Assembly: GCF_009857475.1 (NCBI RefSeq)
Contig: NZ_WWCJ01000008.1
Location: 62,001 to 126,000, forward strand
Length of the DNA stretch: 64,000 nucleotides
Reading direction: 5' to 3'
From: Pseudoduganella guangdongensis
GTDB taxonomy: Bacteria; Pseudomonadota; Gammaproteobacteria; Burkholderiales; Burkholderiaceae_D
Shown here one piece after another: positions 1-10,770 of this stretch. Position 1 is the stretch's first letter, and the number at the start of each line of letters is the position of its first letter. The notes under the pieces were generated by a model. That model did no database searches. It saw only the letters and a list, made by a program, of their open reading frames with translations, and was not told the origin of the DNA. A program made the translations under genes and the position numbers.

Positions 1-495
1 TTCGGCAGCAAGTTCGCGCTTGTCGGCCACTCGGAGCGTCGCTCCTATCACCAGGAAAGCAGCGCCCTGGTCGCGCAGAAGGCCCTGGCGGCGGTGAATG
101 CCGGCCTGGTGCCGGTGGTTTGCGTGGGCGAGACGCTGGACGAGCGCGAGGCTGGCAAGACCGCCGACGTGGTGGGCGCGCAACTGGATGCGGTGCTGGA
201 GGTGCTGGGCACCGGGCAACTGGCTAAGATCGTGCTGGCTTATGAGCCGGTATGGGCGATCGGCACCGGCAAGACCGCTACCCCGGCCATGGCGCAGGAA
301 GTGCACGCACTGCTGCGCGCGCGGGTGGCGCAGAAAGATGCGGCAGCTGCGGCCGGCATGCAGATCCTGTATGGTGGCAGCATGAAGCCGGAAAACGCCG
401 CCGAACTGCTGGCGCAGCCGGATATCGACGGCGGCCTGATTGGCGGCGCGGCACTGAAGGCGGCGGATTTCCTCGCCATCATCGGCGCGGCATAA
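1..495 (+). CDS. tpiA: Triose-phosphate isomerase (C-terminal part, 5' end outside window)
   Basis: The reading frame is open from base 1, so the first third of the gene lies upstream; 164 residues of a usual ~250 are present. GHSERR carries the catalytic electrophile His, [11 protein letters not shown] the catalytic Glu, and [10 protein letters not shown] followed by GGLIGGAAL forms the phosphate-binding region. The enzyme interconverts dihydroxyacetone phosphate and glyceraldehyde 3-phosphate in the cytoplasm. It sits directly upstream of secG, the usual arrangement in Burkholderiales. All catalytic motifs in the visible part are intact. Confidence 0.97.
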   Translation, partial: FGSKFALVGHSERRSYHQESSALVAQKALAAVNAGLVPVVCVGETLDEREAGKTADVVGAQLDAVLEVLGTGQLAKIVLAYEPVWAIGTGKTATPAMAQEVHALLRARVAQKDAAAAAGMQILYGGSMKPENAAELLAQPDIDGGLIGGAALKAADFLAIIGAA

Positions 496-577
496 AGAAC
501 ACGGCGCGGCGCGCACGCGCCGCGCAGTCCGGGTGGCGCCCGGCGAAGCAGGGCACTTTTATTATTTAAGGAATAGC

Positions 578-1051
578 ATGAACTCTTTGTTCAATCTGAT
601 TATCGTAGTGCAGGTCATCTCCGCCGTGGCGATCATTGGCCTGGTATTGCTGCAGCATGGTAAGGGCGCCGATATGGGCGCGGCCTTCGGCTCCGGCGCG
701 TCCGGCAGCCTGTTCGGCGCCTCCGGCTCCTCCAATTTCCTGTCCAAGTCGACCGCGGCCGCCGCCGCCATCTTCTTCGCAGCGACCCTGGGCCTGTCGG
801 TCCTGGCCAGCAAGGGCAATGTGTCGGCTGGCGCGGGCGTGATGGATAACGTCAAAGCCCCGGCCGTGGTGGAAGGCGCTGGCGCCATCCCGTCGGCGGC
901 CCCGGCTCCGGCCCCGGCTCCTGCGAATTCGGTTCCCGCCGCAGTGGAAGCGCCTGCCGCCGCCCCTGCGCCAGCGGCTGCCGCGCCTGCGGCTTCCCCG
1001 GCAGCGTCGGCCCCGGCGGCGGCGGCTCCTGCCGCGTCGCCTGCGAAGTAA
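578..1051 (+). CDS. secG: Protein translocase subunit SecG with Ala/Pro-rich C-terminal tail
   Basis: Subunit of the SecYEG channel in the inner membrane. The ATG at 578 is preceded by TAAGGA about 5 bases upstream; an in-frame upstream extension to 533 is unlikely because it would place a non-family N-terminus before MNSLFNLI. Residues about 4-25 and 55-73 are the two membrane helices, joined by the conserved Gly/Ser-rich loop (KGADMGAAFGSGASGSLFG). From about residue 90 the protein continues as a low-complexity Ala/Pro tail of about 65 residues, making it 157 residues against roughly 75-120 in most bacteria. The tail is probably disordered; its role is unknown. Confidence 0.95.
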   Translation: MNSLFNLIIVVQVISAVAIIGLVLLQHGKGADMGAAFGSGASGSLFGASGSSNFLSKSTAAAAAIFFAATLGLSVLASKGNVSAGAGVMDNVKAPAVVEGAGAIPSAAPAPAPAPANSVPAAVEAPAAAPAPAAAAPAASPAASAPAAAAPAASPAK

Positions 1052-1055
1052 AACT

Positions 1056-1076
1056 GGCAATTTTAAAATTTTTGCC
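1056..1076 (+). terminator. Possible weak terminator after secG
   Basis: GGCAA and TTGCC arms are separated by an A/T-rich loop and followed by GCTTTTCTTCTT. The stem is only 5 base pairs, so this is a weak candidate. Confidence 0.3.
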
Positions 1077-1106
1077 GCTTTTCTTCTTGATTCTGCGCAA
1101 TGTGCA

Positions 1107-1135
1107 TTAACAAAGGCGTGATGACAGTGTAGAAT
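1107..1135 (+). promoter_or_regulatory. Sigma-70 promoter for tRNA-Leu
   Basis: TTAACA (1107-1112) and TAGAAT (1130-1135) are separated by exactly 17 bases and differ from the consensus by one and one to two bases. The predicted start of transcription falls a few bases before the mature tRNA at 1148. Confidence 0.65.
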
Positions 1136-1147
1136 AGCGGCCTTAAT

Positions 1148-1232
1148 GCCGACGTGGTGAAATTGGTAGACACGCTATCTTGAGGGGGTAGTGGCGCAAG
1201 CTGTACGAGTTCGAGTCTCGTCGTCGGCACCA
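1148..1232 (+). tRNA. tRNA-Leu (anticodon GAG), CCA encoded
   Basis: 85 bases. The acceptor arms GCCGACG and CGTCGGC pair fully and are followed by ACCA, so the CCA end is encoded. The anticodon stem CTATC/GGTAG encloses TTGAGGG, giving anticodon GAG. A long variable arm (class II tRNA) and a T arm ACGAG-TTCGAGT-CTCGT are present. It reads CUC and CUU leucine codons. It lies between secG and nuoA, the usual position in Burkholderiales. Confidence 0.97.
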
Positions 1233-1246
1233 AGCAAAAAATCAAA

Positions 1247-1296
1247 GAGCCAGCAGGTCGTATGAATGTGAAATTCATGGCTTAGCTGGTTTTTTT
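1247..1296 (+). terminator. Rho-independent terminator after tRNA-Leu
   Basis: CCAGC (1250-1254) pairs with GCTGG (1285-1289) and is followed by a run of seven T. The inner segment ATGAAT...ATTCAT can form a second stem, giving a nested hairpin. It separates the tRNA transcript from the nuo operon. Confidence 0.65.
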
Positions 1297-1374
1297 ACGA
1301 GGATGTGTCGTTTGATCCTGGTCTCAGCTTTAAATGATTGGGGTCGAGCGTAATTCAACTAAAGCTTACCAATC

Positions 1375-1734
1375 GTGAACCTCGAAAATTACTTCCCAGT
1401 TCTTCTTTTCCTGCTCGTCGGCCTCGGTGTCGGCGTAGTCCCGCAAGTGCTGGGCCATATCCTTGGCCCGAACAAGCCCGATGCGGCCAAGCTCTCCCCT
1501 TACGAGTGCGGCTTCGAAGCTTTTGAAGACGCGCGTATGAAATTCGACGTGCGCTACTACCTCGTCGCAATTTTGTTCATTCTGTTCGACCTTGAAACTG
1601 CATTCTTCTTCCCATGGGGTGTCTCCATGCGTGAACTGGGCTGGCAGGGTTACGTGACGATGATGGTATTCATCGCCGAATTCGTGGTCGGTTTTTGGTA
1701 TATCTGGAAGAAAGGTGCCCTTGATTGGGAATAA
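1375..1734 (+). CDS. nuoA: NADH-quinone oxidoreductase subunit A
   Basis: Membrane subunit of complex I (proton-pumping NADH:quinone oxidoreductase); 119 residues with three membrane helices. The family motif [20 protein letters not shown] is present (loop whose Cys lies near the quinone channel). Translation appears to start at GTG 1375, because [14 protein letters not shown] is the usual N-terminus and no better ATG exists; no strong Shine-Dalgarno sequence is visible. First gene of the 14-gene nuo operon; nuoB begins 3 bases after its stop. Confidence 0.96.
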   Translation: MNLENYFPVLLFLLVGLGVGVVPQVLGHILGPNKPDAAKLSPYECGFEAFEDARMKFDVRYYLVAILFILFDLETAFFFPWGVSMRELGWQGYVTMMVFIAEFVVGFWYIWKKGALDWE

Positions 1735-1737
1735 GCC

Positions 1738-2214
1738 ATGTCTATTGAAGGCGTATTTAACGAAGGCTTCATCACCACTACCTTTGACACAGTAATCAAC
1801 TGGGCGCGTACGGGTTCCATGTACCCGATGACGTTCGGTCTGGCTTGCTGTGCAGTGGAGATGATGCATGCTGGTGCGGCCCGTTACGACCTGGAGCGTT
1901 TCGGTTTCATGTTCCGTCCGTCGCCACGTCAATCCGACGTGATGATCGTGGCCGGCACCCTGTGCAACAAGATGGCGCCCGCGCTGCGCAAGGTCTACGA
2001 CCAGATGCCGGATCCGCGCTGGGTGATCTCGATGGGTTCCTGCGCCAATGGCGGCGGCTACTACCACTACTCCTACTCGGTGGTGCGCGGCTGCGACCGT
2101 ATCGTGCCGGTGGACGTGTATGTGCCGGGCTGCCCGCCGACCGCGGAAGCCCTGCTGTACGGCATCCTGCAGCTGCACAACAAGATCAAGAAGACCAATA
2201 CGATCGCGCGCTAA
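1738..2214 (+). CDS. nuoB: NADH-quinone oxidoreductase subunit B (N2 cluster)
   Basis: 158 residues. It holds the terminal [4Fe-4S] cluster N2, which passes electrons to quinone. The four ligands are visible: adjacent C37-C38 ([11 protein letters not shown]), C102 (GSCANGGG) and C132 ([11 protein letters not shown]). Peripheral arm subunit, stacked on NuoC, NuoD and NuoI. Starts 3 bases after nuoA and is followed within 6 bases by nuoC. Confidence 0.98.
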   Translation: MSIEGVFNEGFITTTFDTVINWARTGSMYPMTFGLACCAVEMMHAGAARYDLERFGFMFRPSPRQSDVMIVAGTLCNKMAPALRKVYDQMPDPRWVISMGSCANGGGYYHYSYSVVRGCDRIVPVDVYVPGCPPTAEALLYGILQLHNKIKKTNTIAR

Positions 2215-2220
2215 GACCAT

Positions 2221-2811
2221 ATGAACACACATCTGCAAACACTGGTCACCGCCCTGGAACAAAAGCTGGGCGAGCGGGCCTCCCTCGTCGTCGCGCTGGG
2301 CGAGGTGACGATTACAGTCAAATCTGGGGACTACTACCAGGTAATGCAAGAGCTGCGCGACGACGCAGCTTTGCGTTTTGATACGCTGATCGACTTGTGC
2401 GGCGTCGACTACCAGACCTACGGTGAAGGCACCTGGGACGGCCTGCGCTTCGCGGCCGTGACCCACCTGCTGTCGGTTCAGAAGAACTGGCGCCTGCGCG
2501 TGCGCGTCTTCGCGCCCGACGACGAAATGCCGATCGTGGCCTCGGTAACCCCGATCTGGCGCGCCGCCAACTGGTTCGAGCGCGAAGCGTTCGACCTGTA
2601 CGGCATCATCTTCGAAGGCCACAACGACCTGCGCCGCATCCTGACCGACTACGGTTTCATCGGCCACCCATTCCGCAAGGACTTCCCTGTGTCCGGCTAC
2701 GTGGAAATGCGCTACGACGCGGAGCAGAAGCGCGTGGTGTACCAGCCTGTGACCATCGAGCCGCGCGAAAACGTGCCGCGCGTGATCCGCGAAGAAAACT
2801 ACGGGAAGTAA
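2221..2811 (+). CDS. nuoC: NADH-quinone oxidoreductase subunit C
   Basis: 196 residues; the 30-kDa subunit type, not fused to NuoD (in enterobacteria the two are fused). The signature [18 protein letters not shown] leads into [19 protein letters not shown]. Structural subunit of the hydrophilic arm. Three bases separate its stop from nuoD. Confidence 0.97.
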   Translation: MNTHLQTLVTALEQKLGERASLVVALGEVTITVKSGDYYQVMQELRDDAALRFDTLIDLCGVDYQTYGEGTWDGLRFAAVTHLLSVQKNWRLRVRVFAPDDEMPIVASVTPIWRAANWFEREAFDLYGIIFEGHNDLRRILTDYGFIGHPFRKDFPVSGYVEMRYDAEQKRVVYQPVTIEPRENVPRVIREENYGK

Positions 2812-2814
2812 GAA

Positions 2815-4068
2815 ATGGCTGAAATTAAGAATTACACCCTGAACTTTGGTCCGCAGCACCCGGCAGCGCACGGCGTGCTGCGCCTGGTGCTGGAGCTGGA
2901 CGGTGAAGTGATCCAGCGCGCCGACCCGCATATCGGCCTGCTGCACCGCGCCACCGAAAAGCTGGCCGAGCAGAAGACCTACCTGCAATCCGTGCCGTAC
3001 ATGGACCGCCTGGACTACGTGTCCATGATGTCCAACGAGCACGCCTACGTGATGGCGATCGAAAAGCTGCTGGGTCTGGAAGTGCCGATCCGCGCCCAGT
3101 ACATCCGCGTCATGTTCGACGAGATCACGCGCCTGCTGAACCACCTGCTGTGGCTGGGCGCGCACGCGCTGGACGTGGGCGCCATGGGCCCGTTCCTGTA
3201 CGCCTTCCGCGACCGCGAAGACCTGATGGACTGCTACGAAGCGGTGTCCGGCGCGCGCATGCACGCGGCCTACTACCGCCCGGGCGGCGTGTACCGCGAC
3301 CTGCCGGACTCGATGCCGCAGTACAAGGCGTCGCTGATCCGCAACGCCAAAGCGCTGGCCGAACGTAACGAAAACCGCCAGGGTTCCCTGCTCGACTTCG
3401 TGGAAGACTTCACCAAGCGCTTCCCGACCTACGTCGACGAATACGAAACCCTGCTGACCGACAACCGTATCTGGAAACAGCGTACCGTCGGCATCGGCGT
3501 GGTCTCGCCGGAAGACGCGATGGCCATGGGCTTCACCGGCGCCATGCTGCGCGGTTCGGGCATCGCCTGGGACGTGCGCAAGAAGCAGCCGTACGAGGTC
3601 TACGACAAGATGGACTTCGACATCCCGGTCGGCACCAACGGCGACTCGTATGACCGCTACCTGGTGCGTATCGAAGAGATGCGCCAGTCGAACAAGATCA
3701 TCAAGCAGTGCGTGGCCTGGCTGAAAGCCAATCCGGGTCCTGTCATGACCAGCAACCGCAAGGTGGCGCCGCCGTCGCGCGTGGACATGAAGACCAATAT
3801 GGAATCGCTGATCCACCACTTCAAGCTGTTCACCGAAGGCTTCCACGTGCCGGAAGGCGAGGCGTACAGCGCGGTGGAACACCCGAAAGGCGAATTCGGC
3901 ATCTACCTGATCTCCGATGGCGCCAACAAGCCATACCGTATGAAGATCCGCGCACCGGGCTTTGCCCACCTGCAGGGTCTGGACGAAATGTCGCGCGGCC
4001 ACATGATCGCCGACGCCGTGACCATCATCGGTACCCAGGACATCGTTTTCGGTGAAATCGACCGCTAA
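2815..4068 (+). CDS. nuoD: NADH-quinone oxidoreductase subunit D
   Basis: 417 residues; the 49-kDa subunit, related to the large subunit of NiFe hydrogenases, forming the quinone-binding pocket with Nuo[15 protein letters not shown] at the N-terminus contains the conserved His of the quinone site loop, and the family C-terminus ends DIVFGEIDR. Full length and uninterrupted. Separate from nuoC, as in other betaproteobacteria. Confidence 0.98.
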   Translation: MAEIKNYTLNFGPQHPAAHGVLRLVLELDGEVIQRADPHIGLLHRATEKLAEQKTYLQSVPYMDRLDYVSMMSNEHAYVMAIEKLLGLEVPIRAQYIRVMFDEITRLLNHLLWLGAHALDVGAMGPFLYAFRDREDLMDCYEAVSGARMHAAYYRPGGVYRDLPDSMPQYKASLIRNAKALAERNENRQGSLLDFVEDFTKRFPTYVDEYETLLTDNRIWKQRTVGIGVVSPEDAMAMGFTGAMLRGSGIAWDVRKKQPYEVYDKMDFDIPVGTNGDSYDRYLVRIEEMRQSNKIIKQCVAWLKANPGPVMTSNRKVAPPSRVDMKTNMESLIHHFKLFTEGFHVPEGEAYSAVEHPKGEFGIYLISDGANKPYRMKIRAPGFAHLQGLDEMSRGHMIADAVTIIGTQDIVFGEIDR

Positions 4069-4077
4069 GGGCTAGAA

Positions 4078-4557
4078 ATGCTGTTATCCCAAGAATGCTA
4101 TAAAAAAATCGACCGCGAGTTGGCCAAGTATCCGGCCGACCAGCGCCAGTCGGCCGTGATGGCCTCGCTGGCCCACGCCCAGGTGGAACTGGGCTGGCTG
4201 TCGCCAGAAACCATGAAGGAAATCGCGGACTACATCCGCATGCCGGCCATCGCCGTGCAGGAAGTCGCGACTTTCTACAATATGTACAACCTGAAGCCGG
4301 TCGGCAAGCACAAGATCACCGTGTGCACCAACCTGCCTTGCGCATTGTCCGGCGGCGTGAAAGCGGCCGAGCACCTGAAGGCCAAGTTCGGCATCGACTT
4401 CCGCGGCACCACCGAAGACGGTGAGTTCACCCTGATGGAAGGCGAATGCATGGGCGCCTGCGGCGACGCACCGGTCATCCTGGTCAACAACCACCGCATG
4501 TGTTCCCACATGAGCAACGATAAACTGGACGCCCTCGTGGAGGAGCTCAAGAAATGA
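4078..4557 (+). CDS. nuoE: NADH-quinone oxidoreductase subunit E (N1a)
   Basis: 159 residues; 24-kDa thioredoxin-like subunit carrying the [2Fe-2S] cluster N1a. Ligands are C83 and C88 (VCTNLPCAL) and C124 and C128 ([11 protein letters not shown]). Forms the NADH dehydrogenase module with NuoF and NuoG. Its stop overlaps the nuoF start by 4 bases (ATGA), suggesting translational coupling. Confidence 0.98.
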   Translation: MLLSQECYKKIDRELAKYPADQRQSAVMASLAHAQVELGWLSPETMKEIADYIRMPAIAVQEVATFYNMYNLKPVGKHKITVCTNLPCALSGGVKAAEHLKAKFGIDFRGTTEDGEFTLMEGECMGACGDAPVILVNNHRMCSHMSNDKLDALVEELKK

Positions 4558-5852
4558 CTTCCCTGCACGACCGTCACATCAATCCGCTGATCCTGAAGGA
4601 TCTGAACGGCGACAACTGGCACCTGGCCGACTACGTGAAACGTGGCGGCTATTCGGCGCTGCGCCGCATCATCGAAGAGAAGATCCCGCAAGAGCAGATC
4701 ATCGCCGACCTGAAGACCTCCGGCCTGCGCGGCCGCGGCGGCGCCGGTTTCCCGACCGGCCTGAAATGGTCCTTCATGCCGCGCCAGTTCCCTGGCCAGA
4801 AGTACCTCGTCTGCAACACCGACGAAGGCGAGCCGGGCACGTTCAAAGACCGCGACATCATCCGCTTCAATCCGCACTCGCTGATCGAAGGCATGGCCAT
4901 CGGCGCTTACGCCATGGGCATCACCGTCGGCTACAACTATATCCACGGCGAGATTTTCCAGGACTACCTGCGTTTTGAAGAAGCGCTGGAAGAGGCGCGC
5001 GCCGCCGGCTTCCTGGGCAATAACATCATGGGTTCGGACTTCAGCTTCCAGCTGCACGCGCACCACGGTTACGGCGCCTACATCTGCGGCGAAGAAACCG
5101 CGCTGCTGGAATCGCTGGAAGGCAAAAAAGGCCAGCCGCGCTTCAAGCCGCCATTCCCGGCCTCGTTCGGCCTGTACGGCAAGCCGACCACCATCAACAA
5201 CACCGAGACCTTCGCGGCCGTCCCGTTCATCCTGAACATGGGCGCCGAGAACTATCTGGCGCTGGGCAAGCCGAACAACGGCGGCACCAAGATCTTCTCG
5301 ATCTCGGGCGACGTTGAGCGTCCAGGCAACTACGAAGTCCCGCTGGGCACTCCGTTCGCCAAGCTGATGGAACTGGCCGGCGGCATGCGCGGCGGCAAAA
5401 AGATCAAGGCTGTGATCCCGGGCGGCTCCTCCGCCCCGGTGGTGCGCGGCGAGATCATGATGCAGACCGACCTCGATTACGATTCGATCGCCAAAGCCGG
5501 CTCCATGCTCGGTTCCGGCGCCGTGATCGTGATGGACGAGACGCGCTGCATGGTGAAAGCCCTGGAACGTCTGTCCTACTTCTACTTTGAAGAGTCGTGC
5601 GGCCAATGCACTCCGTGCCGTGAAGGCACCGGCTGGATGTACCGCATGATCCACCGCATCGAAAACGGCCAGGGTCGTCCGACCGACCTGGACATGCTGA
5701 ACTCCATCGCCGACAACATCCAAGGCCGCACCATCTGCGCGCTGGGCGATGCTGCCGCAATGCCGGTACGCGCCTTCGTCAAGCAGTTCCGCGAAGAATT
5801 TGAATATCACGTCGAACACAAGCACTGCCTGGTGCCTGTTTCGGCTTACTAA
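4554..5852 (+). CDS. nuoF: NADH-quinone oxidoreductase subunit F (NADH/FMN-binding)
   Basis: 432 residues; 51-kDa subunit that binds NADH and FMN and starts electron transfer. The glycine-rich nucleotide site [13 protein letters not shown] is near residue 60, a second acidic NADH/FMN segment ([14 protein letters not shown]) near residue 85, and the [4Fe-4S] cluster N3 ligands are C349, C352, C355 (CGQCTPC) and C395 (TICALGD). Overlaps nuoE by 4 bases. Confidence 0.98.
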   Translation: MTSLHDRHINPLILKDLNGDNWHLADYVKRGGYSALRRIIEEKIPQEQIIADLKTSGLRGRGGAGFPTGLKWSFMPRQFPGQKYLVCNTDEGEPGTFKDRDIIRFNPHSLIEGMAIGAYAMGITVGYNYIHGEIFQDYLRFEEALEEARAAGFLGNNIMGSDFSFQLHAHHGYGAYICGEETALLESLEGKKGQPRFKPPFPASFGLYGKPTTINNTETFAAVPFILNMGAENYLALGKPNNGGTKIFSISGDVERPGNYEVPLGTPFAKLMELAGGMRGGKKIKAVIPGGSSAPVVRGEIMMQTDLDYDSIAKAGSMLGSGAVIVMDETRCMVKALERLSYFYFEESCGQCTPCREGTGWMYRMIHRIENGQGRPTDLDMLNSIADNIQGRTICALGDAAAMPVRAFVKQFREEFEYHVEHKHCLVPVSAY

Positions 5853-5864
5853 GCTGCGATTATC

Positions 5865-8192
5865 ATGGTTGAAATCGAAATTGACGGCAAAAAGGTAGAA
5901 GTCCCTGCGGGTAGCATGGTGATGGACGCCGCCAACAAGCTGGGCACCTACATCCCGCACTTCTGCTATCACAAGAAATTGTCGATCGCCGCGAACTGCC
6001 GTATGTGCCTGGTCGAAGTGGAAAAGGCGCCTAAGCCTTTGCCAGCATGCGCCACGCCGGTATCGGCGGGCATGGTTGTGAAATCCGCCTCCGACAAGGC
6101 TGTGCAAGCACAGAAGTCGGTGATGGAATTCCTGCTGATTAACCACCCGCTGGATTGCCCGATCTGCGACCAGGGCGGTGAGTGCCAGCTGCAGGATCTG
6201 GCCGTGGGTTACGGCAAGATGGAATCGCGCTACGAGGAAGAGAAGCGCGTGGTGCCGCCCAAGGCTGGCAGCGCGCTGGTGGCGATGGAAGAAATGTCGC
6301 GTTGCATCCACTGCACCCGTTGCGTGCGCTTTGGCCAGGAAGTGGCCGGCGTGATGGAACTGGGCATGCTGGGCCGCGGCGAGCATTCCGAGATCACCAC
6401 CTTCGTCGGCGAAGCAGTGAGCTCCGAAATGTCGGGCAATATGATCGACCTGTGCCCGGTCGGCGCGCTGACCTCGCGTCCGTTCCGCTACAGCGCCCGT
6501 ACCTGGGAACTGTCGCGCCGCAAATCGGTCTCGCCGCACGACTCCACCGGCGCCAACCTGATCGTGCAAGTGAAGCAGGGTTCGGTGAAGCGCGTGCTGC
6601 CATTCGAAAACGACGACGTCAACGAATGCTGGATCTCGGACAAGGACCGCTACTCCTACGAAGCGCTGGACAGCGCCGAGCGCCTGACCAAGCCGATGCT
6701 GAAGCAGGGCGGCGAATGGAAGGAAGTGGACTGGCAAGTGGCGCTGGAATACGTGGCGCACGGCCTGAAGAACATCAAGCACGAACACGGCGCCGATGCG
6801 CTGGCCGCTTACGCGACCGCGCATTCGACCGTGGAAGAACTGGCCCTGCTGAAGAAGCTGATGCACGGCGTGGGTTCCGAGAACGTCGACTTCCGTCTGC
6901 GCCAGAGCGATTTCGCGCTGGACGGCGAAGTCAAGCCTTGGCTGGGCATGCCGATCGCCGAACTGTCGCAGCTGCAGCGCGTGTTCGTGATCGGTTCCTT
7001 CCTGCGTAAGGACCACCCGCTGTTCGCGACCCGCATCCGCGCGGCGGTGAAAGCCGGCGGCAAGCTGTCCGTGCTGCACGCGGCTGATACCGAAAACCTG
7101 ATCACCACCGCCAACAAGATCATCGCTGCGCCATCCGACTGGCTGGCTGCGCTGTCCGGCGTGGTGGCTGCTGTGGCCAAGTCCAAAGGCGTGGCCGCTC
7201 CGGCCGGCTTCGAAAACGTGGTGGCATCGGCCAACGCGGAAGCGATTGCCGAATCCCTGATCGGCGGCGAGCGCAAGGCGATCTTCCTGGGTAACGCCGC
7301 TGTGGCGCATCCGGAAGCGTCCAAGCTGCACGCTGCGGCGCAGTGGATCGCGGAACAGACCGGCGCCAAGCTGGGCTACCTGACCGAAGCCGCCAACACC
7401 GTGGGCGGCTACCTGGTCGGCGCCACTGCGAAGAACGCTGCACCGGCCTTCTCGCAACAGAAGAAAGCCTACGTCCTGCTGAACGCCGAGCCAGAACTCG
7501 ACGCAGCCAACCCGCAAGCTGCCAAGGCTGCGCTGCACGCCGCCGACATGGTGGTGGTGCTGTCCGCCTTCAAGCATGGCGCCGACTACGCCGACGTGCT
7601 GCTGCCGATCGCGCCGTTCGCCGAGACTTCCGGCTCCTTCGTCAATGCCGAAGGCCGCCTGCAGTCCTTCAACGGCACCGTCAAGCCGGCGGGCGAAGCG
7701 CGTCCGGCCTGGAAGGTGCTGCGCGTGCTGGGCAACATCCTGGGCCTGGGCGGTTTCGACTACGAGACCTCGGAATCGATCCGCGACGAACTGTTCGAAA
7801 AAGGCGCCGACCTGTCGGCCAAGCTGTCGAACGTGTCGCGCAAAGCCGCTGTTGCCGGCGTACCGTTCGCGGTGCAAGGCCTGCAGCGTCTGGCCGATGT
7901 GCCGATCTACTTCGCTGACGCCCTGGTGCGCCGTTCCGGCCCGCTGCTGGCGACGGTCGACGCCGCCGCGCCGAAAGCCTACCTGTCCGCCGCCACCGCG
8001 CAGCAGATCGGTGTGCAGGCCGGCGACAAGGTCGAAGTGAAGCAGGGCTCCGGCTTTGCGATCCTGGAAGCCGCCATCGAAGCCGGCCTGCCGGCCAACG
8101 TGGTGCGCGTGTCTGCCGCCCATGCATCGACCTCGATGCTGGGCGCGATGTTCGGTGAAATCACCGTGGCTAAAGCAGGGGAGGGCAAGTAA
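5865..8192 (+). CDS. nuoG: NADH-quinone oxidoreductase subunit G
   Basis: 775 residues; 75-kDa subunit with an N-terminal ferredoxin-like part and a molybdopterin-oxidoreductase-like part without a visible cofactor role. Ligand groups in order: a [2Fe-2S] set (CYHKK...CRMCLVEV...CATP), the His-Cys3 set ([14 protein letters not shown]), and a [4Fe-4S] set (CIHCTRC...CPVGALT). The C-terminal half is longer and more variable. Ends overlapping nuoH by one base (TAATG). Confidence 0.97.
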   Translation: MVEIEIDGKKVEVPAGSMVMDAANKLGTYIPHFCYHKKLSIAANCRMCLVEVEKAPKPLPACATPVSAGMVVKSASDKAVQAQKSVMEFLLINHPLDCPICDQGGECQLQDLAVGYGKMESRYEEEKRVVPPKAGSALVAMEEMSRCIHCTRCVRFGQEVAGVMELGMLGRGEHSEITTFVGEAVSSEMSGNMIDLCPVGALTSRPFRYSARTWELSRRKSVSPHDSTGANLIVQVKQGSVKRVLPFENDDVNECWISDKDRYSYEALDSAERLTKPMLKQGGEWKEVDWQVALEYVAHGLKNIKHEHGADALAAYATAHSTVEELALLKKLMHGVGSENVDFRLRQSDFALDGEVKPWLGMPIAELSQLQRVFVIGSFLRKDHPLFATRIRAAVKAGGKLSVLHAADTENLITTANKIIAAPSDWLAALSGVVAAVAKSKGVAAPAGFENVVASANAEAIAESLIGGERKAIFLGNAAVAHPEASKLHAAAQWIAEQTGAKLGYLTEAANTVGGYLVGATAKNAAPAFSQQKKAYVLLNAEPELDAANPQAAKAALHAADMVVVLSAFKHGADYADVLLPIAPFAETSGSFVNAEGRLQSFNGTVKPAGEARPAWKVLRVLGNILGLGGFDYETSESIRDELFEKGADLSAKLSNVSRKAAVAGVPFAVQGLQRLADVPIYFADALVRRSGPLLATVDAAAPKAYLSAATAQQIGVQAGDKVEVKQGSGFAILEAAIEAGLPANVVRVSAAHASTSMLGAMFGEITVAKAGEGK

Positions 8193-9274
8193 TGGCTCTG
8201 CCAGATATGATTGATTCGATTAAAGCAATGGGCGAGGCCAACCTCGGCACCTTCTGGCCGTTCGTCTGGACCATGGCCAAGATCCTGTGCGTGACCCTGC
8301 CGCTGATGGGCCTGGTTGCCTACCTGACCCTGTGGGAGCGTAAGCTGCTGGGCTGGATCCAGATCCGTATCGGCCCCAACCGCGTGGGCCCGAACGGCCT
8401 GCTGCAGCCGATCGCCGACGCGCTGAAACTGCTGTTCAAAGAGATCATCGTCCCGACCAAGTCGAACAAGTCCCTGTTCTTCATCGGTCCTGTGATGACC
8501 ATCATGCCGGCGCTGGCATGCTGGGTGGTGGTGCCGTTCGCTCCGGGCGCGGCCCTGGCCGACGTCAACGCCGGCCTGCTGCTGATCATGGCGATCGCCT
8601 CGATGGAGGTGTACGGCATCATCATCGCCGGCTGGTCCGCCAACTCGAAGTACTCCTTCATGGGCGCGATGCGTGCATCGGCACAGATGGTGTCCTACGA
8701 AATCGCCATGGGCTTCTGCCTGGTGATCGTGCTGATGGTGGCAGGTTCCCTGAACCTGTCGGAAATCGTCGCCGGCCAGCAGAAGGGCATGATGGCCGAC
8801 ATGGGCCTGAACCTGCTGTCGTGGAACTGGCTGCCGCTGCTGCCGATCTTCGTGGTGTACCTGGTGTCCGGCCTGGCCGAATGCAACCGCCACCCGTTCG
8901 ACGTGGTGGAAGGCGAGTCCGAGATCGTCGGCGGCCACATGGTCGAATACGGCGGCATGGCTTACGCCATGTTCTTCCTGGCGGAATACGCCAATATGAT
9001 CTTGATCTCGCTGCTGGCGTCGATCATGTTCCTGGGTGGCTGGTCCGCTCCGATCGCAGCGCTGGAATTCGGCGGCGTGTTCGGCGGCTTCTTCTGGCTG
9101 TTCATCAAGACCTTCTTCATCGTATCGCTGTTCATCTGGACGCGCGGCACCTTCCCGCGCTACCGCTATGACCAGATCATGCGTTTGGGCTGGAAAGTAT
9201 TCATCCCGCTGACCCTGTTCTACCTGGTGGTCGTGGCGACCTGGATGCAGACCTCCTGGAATATTTGGAAGTAA
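8192..9274 (+). CDS. nuoH: NADH-quinone oxidoreductase subunit H
   Basis: 360 residues; membrane subunit joining the peripheral arm to the proton-pumping arm and forming the entry of the quinone channel. About eight membrane helices. The family motifs [19 protein letters not shown] and [16 protein letters not shown] (acidic loop next to the quinone site) are intact. First base overlaps the nuoG stop. Confidence 0.98.
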   Translation: MALPDMIDSIKAMGEANLGTFWPFVWTMAKILCVTLPLMGLVAYLTLWERKLLGWIQIRIGPNRVGPNGLLQPIADALKLLFKEIIVPTKSNKSLFFIGPVMTIMPALACWVVVPFAPGAALADVNAGLLLIMAIASMEVYGIIIAGWSANSKYSFMGAMRASAQMVSYEIAMGFCLVIVLMVAGSLNLSEIVAGQQKGMMADMGLNLLSWNWLPLLPIFVVYLVSGLAECNRHPFDVVEGESEIVGGHMVEYGGMAYAMFFLAEYANMILISLLASIMFLGGWSAPIAALEFGGVFGGFFWLFIKTFFIVSLFIWTRGTFPRYRYDQIMRLGWKVFIPLTLFYLVVVATWMQTSWNIWK

Positions 9275-9289
9275 GAGAGCGAATACGAA

Positions 9290-9778
9290 ATGGACCGATT
9301 GAAAGACTTCTTCGGCAGCTTCTTGCTGACCGAACTGTTCAAGGGGATGGCGCTGACCGGCAAATACATGTTTGCCAAGAAGATCACCGTCCAATTCCCG
9401 GAAGAGAAAACCCCGATCTCGCCGCGCTTCCGCGGCCTGCACGCCCTGCGCCGTTATCCAAACGGAGAAGAGCGCTGCATCGCCTGCAAACTGTGCGAAG
9501 CAGTTTGCCCGGCGATGGCGATCACCATCGAATCGGAGCAGCGTGACGACGGCAGCCGCCGCACCACGCGCTACGACATCGACCTGACCAAGTGCATCTT
9601 CTGCGGCTTCTGCGAAGAATCCTGCCCGGTGGACTCGATCGTCGAGACGCACGTACTGGAATACCACGGCGAAAAACGCGGTGACCTGTACTACACCAAG
9701 GAAATGCTGCTGGCCGTGGGCGACCGCTACGAAGCGGAAATCGCGGCCAACCGCGAAGCCGACGCCAAGTACCGCTGA
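9290..9778 (+). CDS. nuoI: NADH-quinone oxidoreductase subunit I
   Basis: 162 residues; ferredoxin-type subunit with clusters N6a and N6b. Two CxxCxxCxxxCP motifs are complete: C63, C66, C69, C73 and C102, C105, C108, C112. It relays electrons to N2 in NuoB. Starts 15 bases after nuoH. Confidence 0.98.
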   Translation: MDRLKDFFGSFLLTELFKGMALTGKYMFAKKITVQFPEEKTPISPRFRGLHALRRYPNGEERCIACKLCEAVCPAMAITIESEQRDDGSRRTTRYDIDLTKCIFCGFCEESCPVDSIVETHVLEYHGEKRGDLYYTKEMLLAVGDRYEAEIAANREADAKYR

Positions 9779-9797
9779 TCGCCGAGGTTAAAGAAAA

Positions 9798-10433
9798 ATG
9801 AACTTCACTACTTTCCTGTTCTATGCGTTTGCCACCATCCTGGTGCTGGCATCGCTGCGCGTGATTACCGCGCGCAACCCGGTGCACGCTGCGCTGTTCC
9901 TGGTGCTGGCCTTCTTCCAGGCGGCCGGCATCTGGATGCTGCTCAAAGCGGAATTCCTGTCCATCGTGCTGGTGCTGGTGTATGTCGGCGCGGTCATGGT
10001 CCTGTTCCTGTTCGTCGTGATGATGATCGATATCGACCTCGACAAGCTGCGGGCGGGCTTCTGGAACTACCTGCCGGTGGCCTCCATCGTGGGCGGCGTG
10101 ATCGTGCTGGAAATGGCTGCCGTGATCTGGCGCGCCTTCCCGTCCAACGGCGGCGCCGTTGTGCCGGAAGCGGCCAACACCATCGGCCAGACCAAGGCCC
10201 TGGGCCTGCTGATCTACACCGAGTACATCCTGGCGTTTGAAATCGCCGCGGTGGTGCTGCTGGTGGCGATCGTGGCCGCCGTGGCACTGACCCTGCGCAA
10301 GCGCAAAGACACCAAGCACTTCGACCCGGCCGATGCGGTCCGCGTCAAGCGTAATGACCGCCTGAAGATCGTGAAGATGGACGCCACCGTCCACGCCCCG
10401 GTCGCTCCGGTGGAAACGAAGGAGGCACCATGA
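9798..10433 (+). CDS. nuoJ: NADH-quinone oxidoreductase subunit J
   Basis: 211 residues with five membrane helices; structural part of the membrane arm near the quinone end. [19 protein letters not shown] is the typical third-helix region. The C-terminus after about residue 170 is a charged cytoplasmic tail. A Shine-Dalgarno-like TTAAAGAAA precedes the ATG. Overlaps nuoK by 4 bases (ATGA). Confidence 0.97.
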   Translation: MNFTTFLFYAFATILVLASLRVITARNPVHAALFLVLAFFQAAGIWMLLKAEFLSIVLVLVYVGAVMVLFLFVVMMIDIDLDKLRAGFWNYLPVASIVGGVIVLEMAAVIWRAFPSNGGAVVPEAANTIGQTKALGLLIYTEYILAFEIAAVVLLVAIVAAVALTLRKRKDTKHFDPADAVRVKRNDRLKIVKMDATVHAPVAPVETKEAP

Positions 10434-10738
10434 CTTTATCCCTGGCTCACTACCTGGTCCTGGGCGCGATCCTGTTCGCGATCTCGATCGTCGGTATTTT
10501 CCTGAACCGCAAGAACGTCATCGTCCTGCTGATGGCCATCGAACTGATGCTGCTGGCAGTGAACATGAACTTCATCGCGTTCTCGCACTACCTGGGCGAC
10601 GCGGCCGGGCAGATCTTTGTCTTCTTCATCCTGACCGTGGCGGCCGCCGAATCGGCAATCGGCCTCGCGATCCTGGTGGTGATGTTCCGTAACCTGGACA
10701 CCATCAACGTGGAAGACCTGGACAGCCTCAAAGGCTAA
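10430..10738 (+). CDS. nuoK: NADH-quinone oxidoreductase subunit K
   Basis: 102 residues, three membrane helices, MrpC-like antiporter-type subunit. The conserved Glu pair of the proton path is visible (helix 2 [11 protein letters not shown] and helix 3 [11 protein letters not shown]). GGAGGCACC just before the start, inside the end of nuoJ, supplies a good ribosome site. Confidence 0.98.
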   Translation: MTLSLAHYLVLGAILFAISIVGIFLNRKNVIVLLMAIELMLLAVNMNFIAFSHYLGDAAGQIFVFFILTVAAAESAIGLAILVVMFRNLDTINVEDLDSLKG

Positions 10739-10770
10739 GTTAAATCCTCGAATAATAGATAAGGTAAATC

